Under the pieces are notes generated by a model. The model saw only the letters and a program-made list of their open reading frames with translations, did not search any database and was not told the origin of the DNA. From Caulobacter sp. Root655 (GTDB lineage Bacteria > Pseudomonadota > Alphaproteobacteria > Caulobacterales > Caulobacteraceae): a DNA stretch of 64,000 nt. The stretch spans positions 684,780 to 748,779 of the forward strand of contig NZ_LMHC01000001.1 of NCBI RefSeq assembly GCF_001427665.1. The letters are read 5' to 3'. Of this stretch, positions 18,376 through 27,089 are shown in pieces. The first letter of the stretch is position 1; every line of letters begins with the position of its first letter. The position numbers were made by a program, and so were the translations under genes.

Positions 18376-19761
18376 ATGGACGGCGAGGTTCGCATCAATC
18401 CCTATCTGGCCGGCAATTTCGCGCCGGTGCGCAGCGAGGACGATTTCGAGCTCAAGGTCGAAGGCGTCCTGCCGCCGGGCCTGTCGGGCGTACTCTACCG
18501 CAACGGCCCCAACCCGCAGTTCGAGCCGCGCGACGGCAACTACCATTGGTTCGTCGGCGACGGCATGATCCACGCCTTCACGGTGGGCGAGGGCAAGCTG
18601 AGCTATCGCAACCGCTGGGTCCGCACGCCCAAGTGGGAAGCCGAGCACGCCGCCGGCCACGCCCTGTGGGGCAGCTGGGGCAACCCGATGACCACCGACC
18701 CGTCGGTGCTGGGCAAGGTCGACAGCGCGGTGGCCAACACCAACATCGTCCACCACGCCGGCCGGCTGATGGCCCTGGTGGAGTCCGCCGCGCCCTTCGC
18801 CATCAGCGAACACGGCCTGGACCCGCGCGGCTTCGTCGACTTCGGCGGCAAGGTCACCGCCCATCCCAAGACCGATCCGCTGACCGGCGAGATGGTGTTC
18901 TTCGCCTATGCCGACGATCCCATGCCGCTGTCCAACAAGGTCAGCTGGGGCGTGATCGACGCGGATGGCAAGCTGGTCAAGCGCGAGACCTTCGAGGCGC
19001 CCTACTGTTCGATGATCCACGACTTCGCGGTGACCCGCGAGCATGTGCTGATCCCGGTCCTGCCCCTGACCGGCAGCCTGCCGCGGGCGATGAGCGGCGG
19101 CCCGGTGTTCGCCTGGGAGCCCGACAAACAGGGCCAGGTGGCGGTGATGCGCCGCGACGAGGGCGTGGCCGGCCTGCGCTGGTTCGACGCCCCGCCCGGC
19201 TACGTCTTCCATGTGATGAACGCTTTCGAGCGGGACGGGGCGGTGGTCGCCGACGTCATGCGCTACGCTTCGGCCCCCTTGTTCCCGCGCGCCGACGGCG
19301 CGCGGGGTGAGAACGCGGCGGCCTATCTGGTGCGCTGGACCTTCGACCTGGCGGCCGGAACCGTGACCGAGACGCCGCTCGACGACCTGGCCGGCGAGTT
19401 CCCGCGCTTCGACGAGCGCCTGGCCGGGCTGCCCTACCGCCATGGCTGGTTCGTCGGCCAGACGGTCAAGCCGGGCGACTTCCGGGCCAATGTCCTGGCC
19501 CATATCGACCTGGAGACCGGCGCCCGCGCGACCTTCGTCCTGCCGGAGGGCGACGCGATCTCCGAGGCCGTCTTCACCCCCGCGTCTCCCGACGCGCCGG
19601 AGGGCGAGGGCTGGCTGACGGCGGTGATCTATCGCGGCGCCGAGGACATCAGCGAATTCGCGGTGTTCGACGCCCAGGACGTCGCGGCCGGGCCGGTGGC
19701 CTCGGCGCGACTGCCTCGGCGGGTGCCGTTCGGGTTCCATGGCAACTGGGTGAACGGATAA
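18376..19761 (+). CDS. Carotenoid/lignostilbene-type cleavage oxygenase
   Basis: A 461-residue non-heme iron oxygenase of the carotenoid oxygenase/RPE65 family, which cleave double bonds in carotenoids, stilbenes or related phenylpropenes using O2. All four iron His ligands can be placed: TAHPKTDPLTGE (His163), CSMIHDFAV (His215), YVFHVMNAFE (His279) and FGFHGNWV (His455, at the very end, as in the family). The start IRNPY-like INPYLAGNFAPVRSE and YRNGPNPQFEP are classical. The ATG has GGGAGG upstream. Nearest biochemical analogues in alphaproteobacteria are lignostilbene dioxygenases, so a plant-aromatic substrate is plausible but not shown. Probably controlled by the divergent TetR gene. 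Confidence 0.92.
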   Translation: MDGEVRINPYLAGNFAPVRSEDDFELKVEGVLPPGLSGVLYRNGPNPQFEPRDGNYHWFVGDGMIHAFTVGEGKLSYRNRWVRTPKWEAEHAAGHALWGSWGNPMTTDPSVLGKVDSAVANTNIVHHAGRLMALVESAAPFAISEHGLDPRGFVDFGGKVTAHPKTDPLTGEMVFFAYADDPMPLSNKVSWGVIDADGKLVKRETFEAPYCSMIHDFAVTREHVLIPVLPLTGSLPRAMSGGPVFAWEPDKQGQVAVMRRDEGVAGLRWFDAPPGYVFHVMNAFERDGAVVADVMRYASAPLFPRADGARGENAAAYLVRWTFDLAAGTVTETPLDDLAGEFPRFDERLAGLPYRHGWFVGQTVKPGDFRANVLAHIDLETGARATFVLPEGDAISEAVFTPASPDAPEGEGWLTAVIYRGAEDISEFAVFDAQDVAAGPVASARLPRRVPFGFHGNWVNG

Positions 19762-19765
19762 GAAT

Positions 19766-19781
19766 TCAAACGAACGTTTGA
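19766..19781. promoter_or_regulatory. TetR-type palindrome overlapping a promoter
   Basis: TCAAACG-aa-CGTTTGA is a perfect palindrome 5 bases after the oxygenase stop. TTGACG at 19778-19783 partly overlaps its right arm and could be a -35 box, with a weak -10-like GTTAGC 17 bases on. The following DUF2855 gene may therefore have its own repressed promoter. Confidence 0.55.
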
Positions 19782-19834
19782 CGTCTTGTTGCGAAACGCG
19801 GTTAGCTTGGCGCGGCGCTAGAGGAGCAACGACC

Positions 19835-20890
19835 ATGGCCAGCTGGGATCTGTTGATCGACAAGAGCGACCTGCGGCGGGCCAGCATCGCGCCCGCCGTC
19901 CTTTCGGACCTCGGCGAAGGCCAGGCGCGGCTGGCGATCGAACGTTTCGCCCTGACCGCCAACAACATCACCTACGCGGTGTTCGGACAGGCCATGCGCT
20001 ACTGGGACTTCTTCCCGGCGGTCGAGGGGCAAGGCCGGGTCCCGGTCTGGGGCTACGCGACGGTCGAGGCCTCGAACCATCCCGACCTGGCTGTCGGCCA
20101 GCGCTTCTACGGCTACTATCCGATGTCGACCCACCTGACGGTGACGCCGCGCAAGACGCGCGGCGGCTTCGCCGACGTCGCGCCGCACCGGGTCGATCTG
20201 CCGCCGGTCTACAACCAGTACCAGCTGGCCGAGCCCGCGCGGCTGGACGACCATCAGGCGCTGCTGCGGCCGCTGTTCATCACCGGCTTCCTGATCGAGG
20301 ACTTTCTCGATGAGAACGACCTGTTCGGGGCCCGCTCGGTGCTGCTGACCAGCGCCTCGTCGAAGACCGCGATCAGCCTGGCCTTCCAGCTCAAGCAGCG
20401 CGGCAAGGCGCGGGTGGTCGGCCTGACCTCGCCGCGCAACGCCGCCTTCGTCGAGGCCTTGGGCTATTACGATCAGGTCGTGACCTATGACGCCGTTCCC
20501 ACGGCGCCGATCGAGAAACCGGTGGTGGTCGTCGATTTCGCCGGCGACGCGCCGCTGCTGCGCGCCGTGCATGAACGGTTCGGCGACGCCCTGGCCTATT
20601 CCTGCCTGGTCGGCGGCACCCATTGGGAGGCCGAGCGCGGCGGTGGCGACCTGCCGGGCCCCAAGCCGATCTTCTTCTTCGCCCCCGACCGCATCCGCAA
20701 GCGCGCCGCCGACTGGGGGCCGGGCGGACTGGACGAACGCCACGACGCGGCCTGGGCGCCGTTCGTCGCCGACGCGCCGAGGTGGATGACGGTCGCGCAC
20801 GGCGTCGGGGCATCGGCCATCGCCGAGGTCTACCAGGCGGTTCTGGAAGGCCGGGCCGGGCCGGAAGAGGGGCATATCCTGACGCCGTGA
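19835..20890 (+). CDS. DUF2855 family protein
   Basis: A 351-residue DUF2855 protein, a family resembling the medium-chain dehydrogenase/quinone reductase fold without proven activity. The N-terminal half has LTANNITYAVFGQAMRYWDFFPA, GRVPVWGYATVEASNHPDLAVGQRFYGYYPMS, the second a Rossmann-like segment SVLLTSASSKTAISLAFQLKQRG and VVGLTSPRNAAFVEALGYYDQVV. The ATG at 19835 has GAGGAG upstream. It lies 73 bases after the oxygenase gene, with an operator-like palindrome in the gap. Role unknown; a reductase of an oxygenase product is conceivable but speculative. Confidence 0.85.
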   Translation: MASWDLLIDKSDLRRASIAPAVLSDLGEGQARLAIERFALTANNITYAVFGQAMRYWDFFPAVEGQGRVPVWGYATVEASNHPDLAVGQRFYGYYPMSTHLTVTPRKTRGGFADVAPHRVDLPPVYNQYQLAEPARLDDHQALLRPLFITGFLIEDFLDENDLFGARSVLLTSASSKTAISLAFQLKQRGKARVVGLTSPRNAAFVEALGYYDQVVTYDAVPTAPIEKPVVVVDFAGDAPLLRAVHERFGDALAYSCLVGGTHWEAERGGGDLPGPKPIFFFAPDRIRKRAADWGPGGLDERHDAAWAPFVADAPRWMTVAHGVGASAIAEVYQAVLEGRAGPEEGHILTP

Positions 20891-21057
20891 CCCTCTCCCA
20901 ATGGGAGAGGGAGGGGCCCGCCGCGCAGCGGTGGGAGGGTGAGGGGTTTAGACGTCAGACGGCGTGCAGGCAGGGCGCTGGGAGAAAACGGTGAGGGCGT
21001 CACCCCTCACCCTCCCAAGCTTTGCTTGGGCCCCTCCCTCTCCCCTCCGGGAGAGGG
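20891..21057. repeat. Palindromic repeat, family B
   Basis: Two inverted halves: CCTCTCCCAATGGGAGAGG with GGAGGGGCCC, and CCTCACCCTCCCAAGC followed by CTCTCCCCTCCGGGAGAGG. It is nearly the whole gap between convergent genes and has the same design as 8492-8659. Confidence 0.8.
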
Positions 21058-21081
21058 TCTCTACACGCCACTGTTCAACCG

Positions 21082-22392
21082 CTACTTCGCCAGATCCGCC
21101 GGCGTCGTCGGCTGCGAGATCACCGCTTCCATCCTTGCCCACCGCGCGTCCTGCGACGGCCCGGCCCGTTCGACATGGGCGCGGACCATGTCCTGGCCCA
21201 GGCCGTAATTGATGACGTAGCTGCGGTAGGTGTCGACGAACCTCATCCGCTGCTCGGCGCGGGCCTGGGTCATCAGGCCGTACTTGCGCTGCAGGGCCAC
21301 GGCCTGGGCGCGGTCGACGCGGCCGGCCAGGTAGTCGTCGGCGATGGTGTATTCGGCCCCGGCCAGCTGGGCCTTGGCGGTGTTGAAGGCGTCGTAGGCG
21401 TCGGCGGTCGCTGGATCCAGCCCGGCCAGCGGGTAGAGCTTCTCGCGCTCGAACTTCAACTTCTCGGCCCCGGGGAAGGCCAGGCCGATGCCGTAATTGG
21501 CGCTGCCCTCGGCGATCAGCGACTGCGGCGAGAACAGCGGATAGACGCTGAACTCCACCCAGCCCTTGTCCTTGGTCAGCTTCTCTTCCAGCAGGGCGTT
21601 GAGCACGTGGTGGCCGGGATAGCCCTCGTGGCAGCCCAGGTCCAAGGCGCGGCTGATATAGACCGGCAGGCTGGTGTTGATCTGGATCAGGCTGTGGGCC
21701 TGGCCCTTGTACCAGTTGTAGCCGCTCCACGGCTTGTCGGTGACGAACTCCATGTCGAAGCGCTCGCCCTTGGGCAGGGCGATGTGGGCCTGCGTGGCGG
21801 CCTTGCAGGCGGCGATGGCGGCGCGCATCACCGGCTCCAGCTTGTCGGCCGGGATCACGTATCGGGCCTGGAAGGCGTCGACCCGGGCGGCCAGGTCGCC
21901 GTCGCCCGGCAGCAGGGTCTCGATGCGAGCCAGGACGGGATCGTAGCTGGCCAGGGGCTGCAGCGCCGGTCGCACGCCGAACAGGCCCTCGGCCTCGTCC
22001 TGGAAGCTGAACTTCTGGCCTGACAGCATGGCCAGCCGGGTCTGGGCGGCTTTCAGCTGGCCGGCCAGGAAGGCCTTGCGGCGGACCTGGTCCGGCGGCA
22101 ACGCCAGGTCGTCCACGCCGGCCACGGCGGCGGCCAGGCGGTCGGCCTCGGCGCGCAGGGCGGGCACGTCGCGTGGCGCGGCCTTGGCGGCCTTGGCCAG
22201 GGCCTCGGGGCCGTAATAGGCGTCGACATAGCCCGGCTCGCGCTCCCCGGCCTCCAGGGTCAGGCGCACGAAGTCCTTGGCGATGACGTTCAGCTTGCCG
22301 GCTTCAGGCAGCTGGGAGCCTTCGGGCGCGGCGAGGGCCGGGGCGGCGAGCAGGGCGACGGCGGCGGCCAGGCCGGCCAGGCGGAGGGTCAT
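21082..22392 (-). CDS. Exported DUF885 protein, putative metallopeptidase
   Basis: A 436-residue DUF885 protein with a signal peptide (MTLRLAGLAAAVALLAAPALA). The family motif CHEGYPGHHVLN looks like a zincin-like HExxxHH variant, and a later Glu is in LIAEGSANYGIGLAFPG. Helical throughout, like gluzincin-type peptidases. Members are predicted periplasmic or surface-associated hydrolases but few are characterised. The ATG at 22392 is the natural family start. Downstream sits a palindromic repeat and the convergent DUF2855 gene; upstream is another repeat. Confidence 0.86.
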   Translation of the reverse strand: MTLRLAGLAAAVALLAAPALAAPEGSQLPEAGKLNVIAKDFVRLTLEAGEREPGYVDAYYGPEALAKAAKAAPRDVPALRAEADRLAAAVAGVDDLALPPDQVRRKAFLAGQLKAAQTRLAMLSGQKFSFQDEAEGLFGVRPALQPLASYDPVLARIETLLPGDGDLAARVDAFQARYVIPADKLEPVMRAAIAACKAATQAHIALPKGERFDMEFVTDKPWSGYNWYKGQAHSLIQINTSLPVYISRALDLGCHEGYPGHHVLNALLEEKLTKDKGWVEFSVYPLFSPQSLIAEGSANYGIGLAFPGAEKLKFEREKLYPLAGLDPATADAYDAFNTAKAQLAGAEYTIADDYLAGRVDRAQAVALQRKYGLMTQARAEQRMRFVDTYRSYVINYGLGQDMVRAHVERAGPSQDARWARMEAVISQPTTPADLAK

Positions 22393-22465
22393 CGGGGGCG
22401 CCTCGGATCAATGAGCCGCGCACGCTGCCTTGAGCGGAGGCCGGCGGCAAGTGATCTGATTTTCG

Positions 22466-22569
22466 CTGTCATCCCGGACGAGCGCGCAGCGCGAAGATCC
22501 GGGACCGACGCGTGAACGCCGCGCTTCCGGCGGTCCCGGATAACGGCTGCGCCGTTTCCGGGATGACAG
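22466..22569. repeat. Palindromic repeat, family C
   Basis: Begins CTGTCATCCCGGACGAGCGC, has GCGCGCAGCGCG and GATCCGGGACC hairpins, and ends in the complement CCGGGATGACAG. Copies also at 36625-36729, 47114-47218 and 51452-51591. Confidence 0.85.
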
Positions 22570-22583
22570 TCGTTTTTGGGCCG

Positions 22584-23666
22584 CTACCCCCGCGCCGCGA
22601 CCGCCAGCCCCGGGAAGTCGCTGAACAGCCCGTCCACCCCGGCCGCGTACAGCGCCTTGAACACCGCGCCGACCTCGCCCGGCTGGGCCAGGTAGTCGGC
22701 GGCCGTGGCGTCGCCCCGGCGGAGGGCGGTCGGCAGGAAGTAGTTCTCGGCCCGCACCGTCCAGGGGTGGACGACCAGGCCGGCGGCATGGGCGTCCTTC
22801 ACCAGCGACGTGGTCGGCAGCAGGTTGTCGGCGCCCTGCGGGACGATCTGGGTCTTTTCCGGACCCAGGCCGTCGGCGTAGAGCGCCAGGTCCTTCAGGC
22901 CGGCGGCGCTGCAGATCTGCGCATAGGTCACGCCCGGCAGGTCGGCCGGGCCGCCCTCGCCGGCGGTCAGCTGCACCAGCCGGGCCTTGGTCTTGCCGCG
23001 CAGGGTCTTCAGCGGCGTGACCTCGAAGCACTGGACGAAGACCGGGGCGGCGGCCGAATCCAGGCCATGGGCCTTCAGGCGGGCGACCAGGCGGTCCTCC
23101 AGGGACAGGCCGATCGAGGCGAAGTAGCTGGGATGCTTCATCTCGGGATAGACGCCGATCGTCCGGCCCGAGCGCTGGCCGCCCGCCTTGGCGATGGCCA
23201 CCACCTCGTCGAAGGTCAGCAGCTGGGCCTGGCCGTCGTACTTCGTGTTGGCCGGACGCAGCTTCGGCAGGCGTTCGCGGGCCCGCAGAGTCTTGATCTC
23301 GGCCAGGGTGAAGTCTTCCGTGAACCAGCCGGTCAGGCTCTGGCCGTCGATGGTCTTGGTGGCCTTGCGGTCGGCGAATTCCGGACGGGACGCCACGTCG
23401 GTGGTGCCGCCGATCTCGTTCTCGTGCCGGACGATCAGGTGACCGTCCTTGGTCGGCACCAGGTCGGGCTCGATGAAGTCGCAGCCCTGGTCGATGGCCA
23501 GGTCGTAGGCCAGGGCGGTGTGTTCGGGACGCAGGCCCGAGGCTCCCCGGTGGGCGATGACGATCGGCTTCCGGGAAGCAGCGGCGAAGCTCATGGCGGG
23601 CAGCAGGGTCCCGGCCAGGGCGGCGGTGGTCAAGGCGCGTCGGGTCAGCAGGGTCATGGCCGCCAT
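22584..23666 (-). CDS. Periplasmic glycerophosphodiester phosphodiesterase
   Basis: A 360-residue (or 357 from the second ATG at 23657) GDPD of the GlpQ type, hydrolysing glycerophosphodiesters to glycerol-3-phosphate and an alcohol in the periplasm. Family residues are clear: IAHRGASGLRPEHTALAY, FIEPDLVPTKDGHLIVRHENEI and the later IGVYPEMKHPSYF and GADNLLPTTSLVKDAHAAGLVVHPWTVR. The N-terminus TRRALTTAALAGTLLPAMSFA is an export signal, perhaps Tat, with the Arg pair. GlpQ usually works with the glycerol-3-phosphate uptake system, none of which is here. Flanked by a family C repeat. Confidence 0.93.
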   Translation of the reverse strand: MAAMTLLTRRALTTAALAGTLLPAMSFAAASRKPIVIAHRGASGLRPEHTALAYDLAIDQGCDFIEPDLVPTKDGHLIVRHENEIGGTTDVASRPEFADRKATKTIDGQSLTGWFTEDFTLAEIKTLRARERLPKLRPANTKYDGQAQLLTFDEVVAIAKAGGQRSGRTIGVYPEMKHPSYFASIGLSLEDRLVARLKAHGLDSAAAPVFVQCFEVTPLKTLRGKTKARLVQLTAGEGGPADLPGVTYAQICSAAGLKDLALYADGLGPEKTQIVPQGADNLLPTTSLVKDAHAAGLVVHPWTVRAENYFLPTALRRGDATAADYLAQPGEVGAVFKALYAAGVDGLFSDFPGLAVAARG

Positions 23667-23744
23667 CTAGCGCGCCGATGTGACGGTTTGACCAGCGTCC
23701 CCGTGCTCCAGCGGGCCCGCGCGCGGAAGGCGTCTTGTCGAGCC

Positions 23745-24059
23745 CTAGCCCCTGGACGAGCGTTCCATGATGGCGCGAAGGCCCTGGGCCTTCTGCGGCA
23801 GGTCCGAGGCCAGGCGCGAGGCCATCTCGCGCACCCCGACCGCATAGGCCTCGCCGCCGTCGGCGATCTCCTGGGCTCGCCGGGCCAGGCTTTCCAGATC
23901 GCGCTCCATGGCCTCGATCTGTTCGCGGGCCAACGTCCGGGCCTCGTGTTGCAGGCGCTGGACGCGCTGGCTGATGGTCTCTGGATCGCGGCTGAGATTA
24001 TAGACCTCGGCCGTTCCGGCGCCCGTGTCGGGCGCTACGGTCAGATGTGGCCCACTCAT
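23745..24059 (-). CDS. Hypothetical helical protein
   Basis: A 104-residue protein that is mainly one long amphipathic helix region: ISQRVQRLQHEARTLAREQIEAMERDLESLARRAQEIAD suggests a coiled coil across about residues 29-70, followed by a second helix (YAVGVREMASRLASDLPQKAQGLRAIMERS). No signal, no metal site. The ATG at 24059 begins MSGPHLTVAP. No family is recognised; it looks like a small cytoplasmic coiled-coil protein. Confidence 0.65.
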   Translation of the reverse strand: MSGPHLTVAPDTGAGTAEVYNLSRDPETISQRVQRLQHEARTLAREQIEAMERDLESLARRAQEIADGGEAYAVGVREMASRLASDLPQKAQGLRAIMERSSRG

Positions 24060-24281
24060 GGTCCTGGTGGCTCCTGTGGCGACGTTCGACGGGCGCTGGC
24101 CCTCGGGAATAGAAGGCGCCCAAAAGCTCGGATGTTCCCGGAGTTTTCGCGTCCGCCGAACGATCGGTGAAGCCCTGTGGCGCGGAGGTCACGGAAAGCT
24201 ACCCGATATGGGGTAGGTCCCCTGAAGTCGTTCCCCCATATGGACTATGGGCGCCCCGCGGACGTCCTCCGCCGCGAAGGC

Positions 24282-24800
24282 CTATCGCGCCGCCTGGGTC
24301 TTCGTCGCCGACTCGCAGGGCCCCTGATAGGTGCTGACCGCCCGCATGTGCATGGTCTGTTTGCGCCCGAAGGCCGACAGGGTCAGGGCCAGGTCGGTGG
24401 TGGCGGTGGTGGTGAAATCGCCGCTGACCGCGCCGGCCAGGTCGTACTTGATCCCGTCCTTCTCGCAGACCTGGTCCAGGTGGAAACCGTCGGCGGTGCG
24501 GGTCAGGATGGGCTGGCCGCAGGGCGTGGCCTTGCGGGCCGCCTCGGCGCCGGGGTCGTAGCCTTCGCCGACGCACTGGACGGAGCTTTCCTCGCCGGCC
24601 GGGGTCTTGGCGACGGTCTTCCATGAGCCCGGTTTCAGGGTGCGGGGACCGCCGGCCGCGGCGGCGGCGTCCGCCGGACCGGCCGGAGCCTCTGAAGCCG
24701 GCGGCGCGCTGGCGCGGTCGTCGGCGCGGGAGCAGGCCGCCAGGCCGACTACGGCCGCGAGGGCCAGGATCGCGGCCGGGCGGAGGAGACGAAGAGGCAT
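24282..24800 (-). CDS. DUF3617-type lipoprotein
   Basis: A 172-residue lipoprotein. The signal MPLRLLRPAAILALAAVVGLAAC has a lipobox LAAC with Cys23. A flexible Ala/Pro linker leads to a small beta-rich domain with four cysteines (VQCVGEG, TPCGQPI, QVCEKDG, GPCESA) and LKPGSWKTV near its start, the pattern of DUF3617 proteins, whose function is unknown. Outer-membrane anchoring is likely (residue after Cys is Ser). Compare the second DUF3617-like protein at 58801-59250. Confidence 0.78.
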   Translation of the reverse strand: MPLRLLRPAAILALAAVVGLAACSRADDRASAPPASEAPAGPADAAAAAGGPRTLKPGSWKTVAKTPAGEESSVQCVGEGYDPGAEAARKATPCGQPILTRTADGFHLDQVCEKDGIKYDLAGAVSGDFTTTATTDLALTLSAFGRKQTMHMRAVSTYQGPCESATKTQAAR

Positions 24801-24879
24801 CGGTAAACTCCGTCGGCGGATGACGCTTACATAAGACCCAATACCCCGCGATCGTTGCGTGGTTAAGGGCTTCGTGACG

Positions 24880-25380
24880 TCAGCCCGGATAGACCGCCAT
24901 GGCCGGCGCGTGGCCGGCGGCCGGCGGGACCGGCGCGGCGGCCGGAGCTTGCTGCGCCGGCGCGGGGCGCTGGAATCTCAGGCTGCGACCCTGGAACTGG
25001 GCGCCGGTCTCCATGGCCAGCTGCTCGTGGGTGATGTCGCCGTCGACCACGGCCGTGCCGTAGAGGCGCACCTGCTTGGCCGAGACCGCGCCGGTCACCC
25101 GGCCGTGGATCTCGATGACCTGGGCGTGGATCGCGCCCTCGACCCGGGCGTTGGGGCCCAGCACCAGCTTGCCGACCCGGACCTCGCCCTGCAGCACGCA
25201 GTCCAGGTGCAGCTCGCCGTCGCCGGCCACGTCGCCCTTGATGGCCACGCCCTGGGCGATGATCGAGGCCGGCTTGGGGCGCGGCGGCGGCGCGGGGGCG
25301 ACCGAGGCCGGCGCGGGCGCCATCTGGGCCAGCGGCGTGAAGGCCGGGGCGGGGACGGTGTCTTTCTTCTTGGCGAACAT
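24880..25380 (-). CDS. Bactofilin
   Basis: A 166-residue bactofilin, a cytoskeletal beta-helix protein that polymerises without nucleotide. A Pro/Ala-rich N-terminal tail (residues 1-40) precedes the DUF583 core: ASIIAQGVAIKGDVAGDGELHLDCVLQGEVRVGKLVLGP and further rungs NARVEGAIHAQVIEIHGRVTGAVSAKQVRLYGTAVVDGDITHEQLAMETGAQFQG, then a Pro/Ala-rich tail. In Caulobacter crescentus bactofilins localise a peptidoglycan synthase at the stalk base; which paralog this is cannot be told. The open frame extends far upstream, but MFAKKK at 25380 fits the family start. Confidence 0.92.
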   Translation of the reverse strand: MFAKKKDTVPAPAFTPLAQMAPAPASVAPAPPPRPKPASIIAQGVAIKGDVAGDGELHLDCVLQGEVRVGKLVLGPNARVEGAIHAQVIEIHGRVTGAVSAKQVRLYGTAVVDGDITHEQLAMETGAQFQGRSLRFQRPAPAQQAPAAAPVPPAAGHAPAMAVYPG

Positions 25381-25449
25381 GGCGGCGGCCTCGTGTCGAA
25401 ATGGTGCGTTGTCGGTGAAGCTTAGCAAGAAGGGGGCCGTGGAGGCGGG

Positions 25450-25470
25450 TCCTCCCCCACAGGGGGAGGA
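25450..25470. repeat. Half of a family A palindrome
   Basis: TCCTCCCCCACAGGGGGAGG hairpin in the divergent bactofilin/membrane-protein intergenic region. A single-half hairpin also occurs at 36573-36593, and a shorter one at 56278-56300. Confidence 0.7.
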
Positions 25471-25509
25471 CTCGTGGCATGAAGGGTCCCCAATCCCGCG
25501 AGTCCTCTC

Positions 25510-26106
25510 ATGGCCGAAACTCTCGAACAGCTGATCGACCGCCTGCGCCAGGTGGAAGCCGAGGTCGAGGCCGCCTTCGCCGCGCGGGCAGCCACCCACG
25601 CCGTGGAGCACGAGGTCGACCGCGACCCGGCCGGCCAGCCCTGTTTCAAGGCCGACGCCCTGCGCCGCCAGAAGGCCCACCGCAAGGGCCTGGGATTGAC
25701 CCGCGTGCCGTGGCCCACCCTGGTGACCATGCCGCTGATCTACGGCATGGCCCTGCCGTTGATGATCCTCGACCTCAGCGTCAGCCTGTACCAGCTGGGC
25801 TGCTTCACCGCCTGGCGCATCCAGCGGGTGCGAAGAGCCGACTACGTTGTCATCGACCGCCACCGGCTGGGCTATCTGAACCTGGTCCAGAAGCTCAACT
25901 GCGTGTTCTGCGGCTACGGCAACGGGGTGATCGCCTACGCCCGCGAGATCACCGCCCGCACCGAGCAGTACTGGTGCCCGATCAAGCACGCCCTCAAGGT
26001 CAAGGGCAGCCACGAGCGCTACGCCGACTTCCAGGCCTATGGCGACGCCGAGGGCTATGTGAAGAGCTCGGGCGCCTATCGCGAACGGCTGAAGCGGGGG
26101 GAGTAG
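25510..26106 (+). CDS. Conserved membrane-associated protein with Cys motif
   Basis: A 198-residue protein with a helical N-terminus (LEQLIDRLRQVEAEVEAAF), one or two hydrophobic helices (about 75-105: LVTMPLIYGMALPLMILDLSVSLYQLGCFTAW) and a conserved cytosolic-looking tail. The tail's striking motif, LNCVFCGYGNG followed about 30 residues later by YWCPIKH, has the cysteine/histidine spacing of a metal or heme-like site. I do not know a characterised family. The ATG at 25510 has no strong ribosome site in view. It is divergent from bactofilin. Confidence 0.7.
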   Translation: MAETLEQLIDRLRQVEAEVEAAFAARAATHAVEHEVDRDPAGQPCFKADALRRQKAHRKGLGLTRVPWPTLVTMPLIYGMALPLMILDLSVSLYQLGCFTAWRIQRVRRADYVVIDRHRLGYLNLVQKLNCVFCGYGNGVIAYAREITARTEQYWCPIKHALKVKGSHERYADFQAYGDAEGYVKSSGAYRERLKRGE

Positions 26107-26205
26107 GGCGGCGGCGGGCCTCGAAGGACGCACCGCGCCCCCTCTTCCCTTCCCGGAAAAACCCGGCGACAGTCCGGCCGCCGAAACCAGCGAGGGAACG
26201 CCGCC

Positions 26206-27072
26206 ATGTGTGACGATGACATCCATCCGGGGCTGATCGTCGACCCCACCCTCTCGCGCCGCGGCTTCGGCCTGATGGCCGCCGCCGTCGTCGGCGTGGC
26301 CGGTGGCGCCGCCCACGCGGCCGCCGCCGTGGTCGAGACCGACGTCGACATCAAGACCCCCGACGGGACCGCCGACGCCGCCCTCTACCATCCGCAGGGC
26401 AAGGGCCCCTGGCCGGCCGTGCTGATCTGGCCCGACGTCGTCAGCCTGCGCCCGGCCTTCCGCGAGATGGGCCGCCGCCTGGCCTCGGCCGGCTACGTGG
26501 TGCTGGTCCCCAACCTCTATTACCGCGGCAAGCGGGCCCCGGTGGTCGATAGCGGCTTCAACTACGCCGTGCCCGAGGACCGCGCCAAGCTGACCGCCCT
26601 GCGCGCCACCGTCACCCCCGAGGGCACGGTCCGCGACGCCGTCGCCTACCTCGCCTTCCTAGACGCCCAGCCCCAGACCGACCGCAAGAAGAAGGCCGGC
26701 GTCCAGGGCTATTGCATGGGCGGCCCGCTGGCCGTCCGCACCGCCGCCGCCGTCCCCGGCCGCATCGCCGCCGTCGCCAGCTTCCACGGCGGCGGCCTGG
26801 TCACCGACCAGCCCGACAGCCCGCACCTGCTGCTGCCCAAGACCAAGGCCGAATACCTGATCTGCGTCGCCGACAACGACGACCAGAAGGACCCGGCCGG
26901 CAAGGACAAGCTCAAGGCCGCCCTCGACGCCGCCCATCGCCCCGCCAAGGTCGAGGTCTATACGGGCGCCGCCCATGGTTGGACCGTCAAGGGCAACGAG
27001 GTCTACAACGAGGCCGCCGCCGAGAAGGCCTGGGCCGAGCTGCTGGCGCTGTACAGGCGGGCGCTGGTTTAG
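26206..27072 (+). CDS. Exported dienelactone hydrolase family protein
   Basis: A 288-residue dienelactone hydrolase-type alpha/beta hydrolase with a Cys nucleophile in GYCMGGPLAV near residue 169, an Asp in ADNDDQKDP and a His in GAAHGWT, the family triad. The N-terminus LSRRGFGLMAAAVVGVAGGAAHA matches a Tat signal (SRRGFG), so the enzyme is probably exported folded. The characterised reaction is opening of dienelactones in aromatic catabolism, but many members are general esterases. The ATG has an AGGGA site. It marks the right edge of the ordinary genome before the R-M island. Confidence 0.9.
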   Translation: MCDDDIHPGLIVDPTLSRRGFGLMAAAVVGVAGGAAHAAAAVVETDVDIKTPDGTADAALYHPQGKGPWPAVLIWPDVVSLRPAFREMGRRLASAGYVVLVPNLYYRGKRAPVVDSGFNYAVPEDRAKLTALRATVTPEGTVRDAVAYLAFLDAQPQTDRKKKAGVQGYCMGGPLAVRTAAAVPGRIAAVASFHGGGLVTDQPDSPHLLLPKTKAEYLICVADNDDQKDPAGKDKLKAALDAAHRPAKVEVYTGAAHGWTVKGNEVYNEAAAEKAWAELLALYRRALV

Positions 27073-27089
27073 GGAGCGGCGCTTTCATC

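Noticed and set aside
17605..19971. N-terminal extension of the DMT exporter frame (about 790 extra codons)
   Set aside because: The frame only stays open through TetR and the oxygenase as antisense; the true family start is the ATG at 17604.
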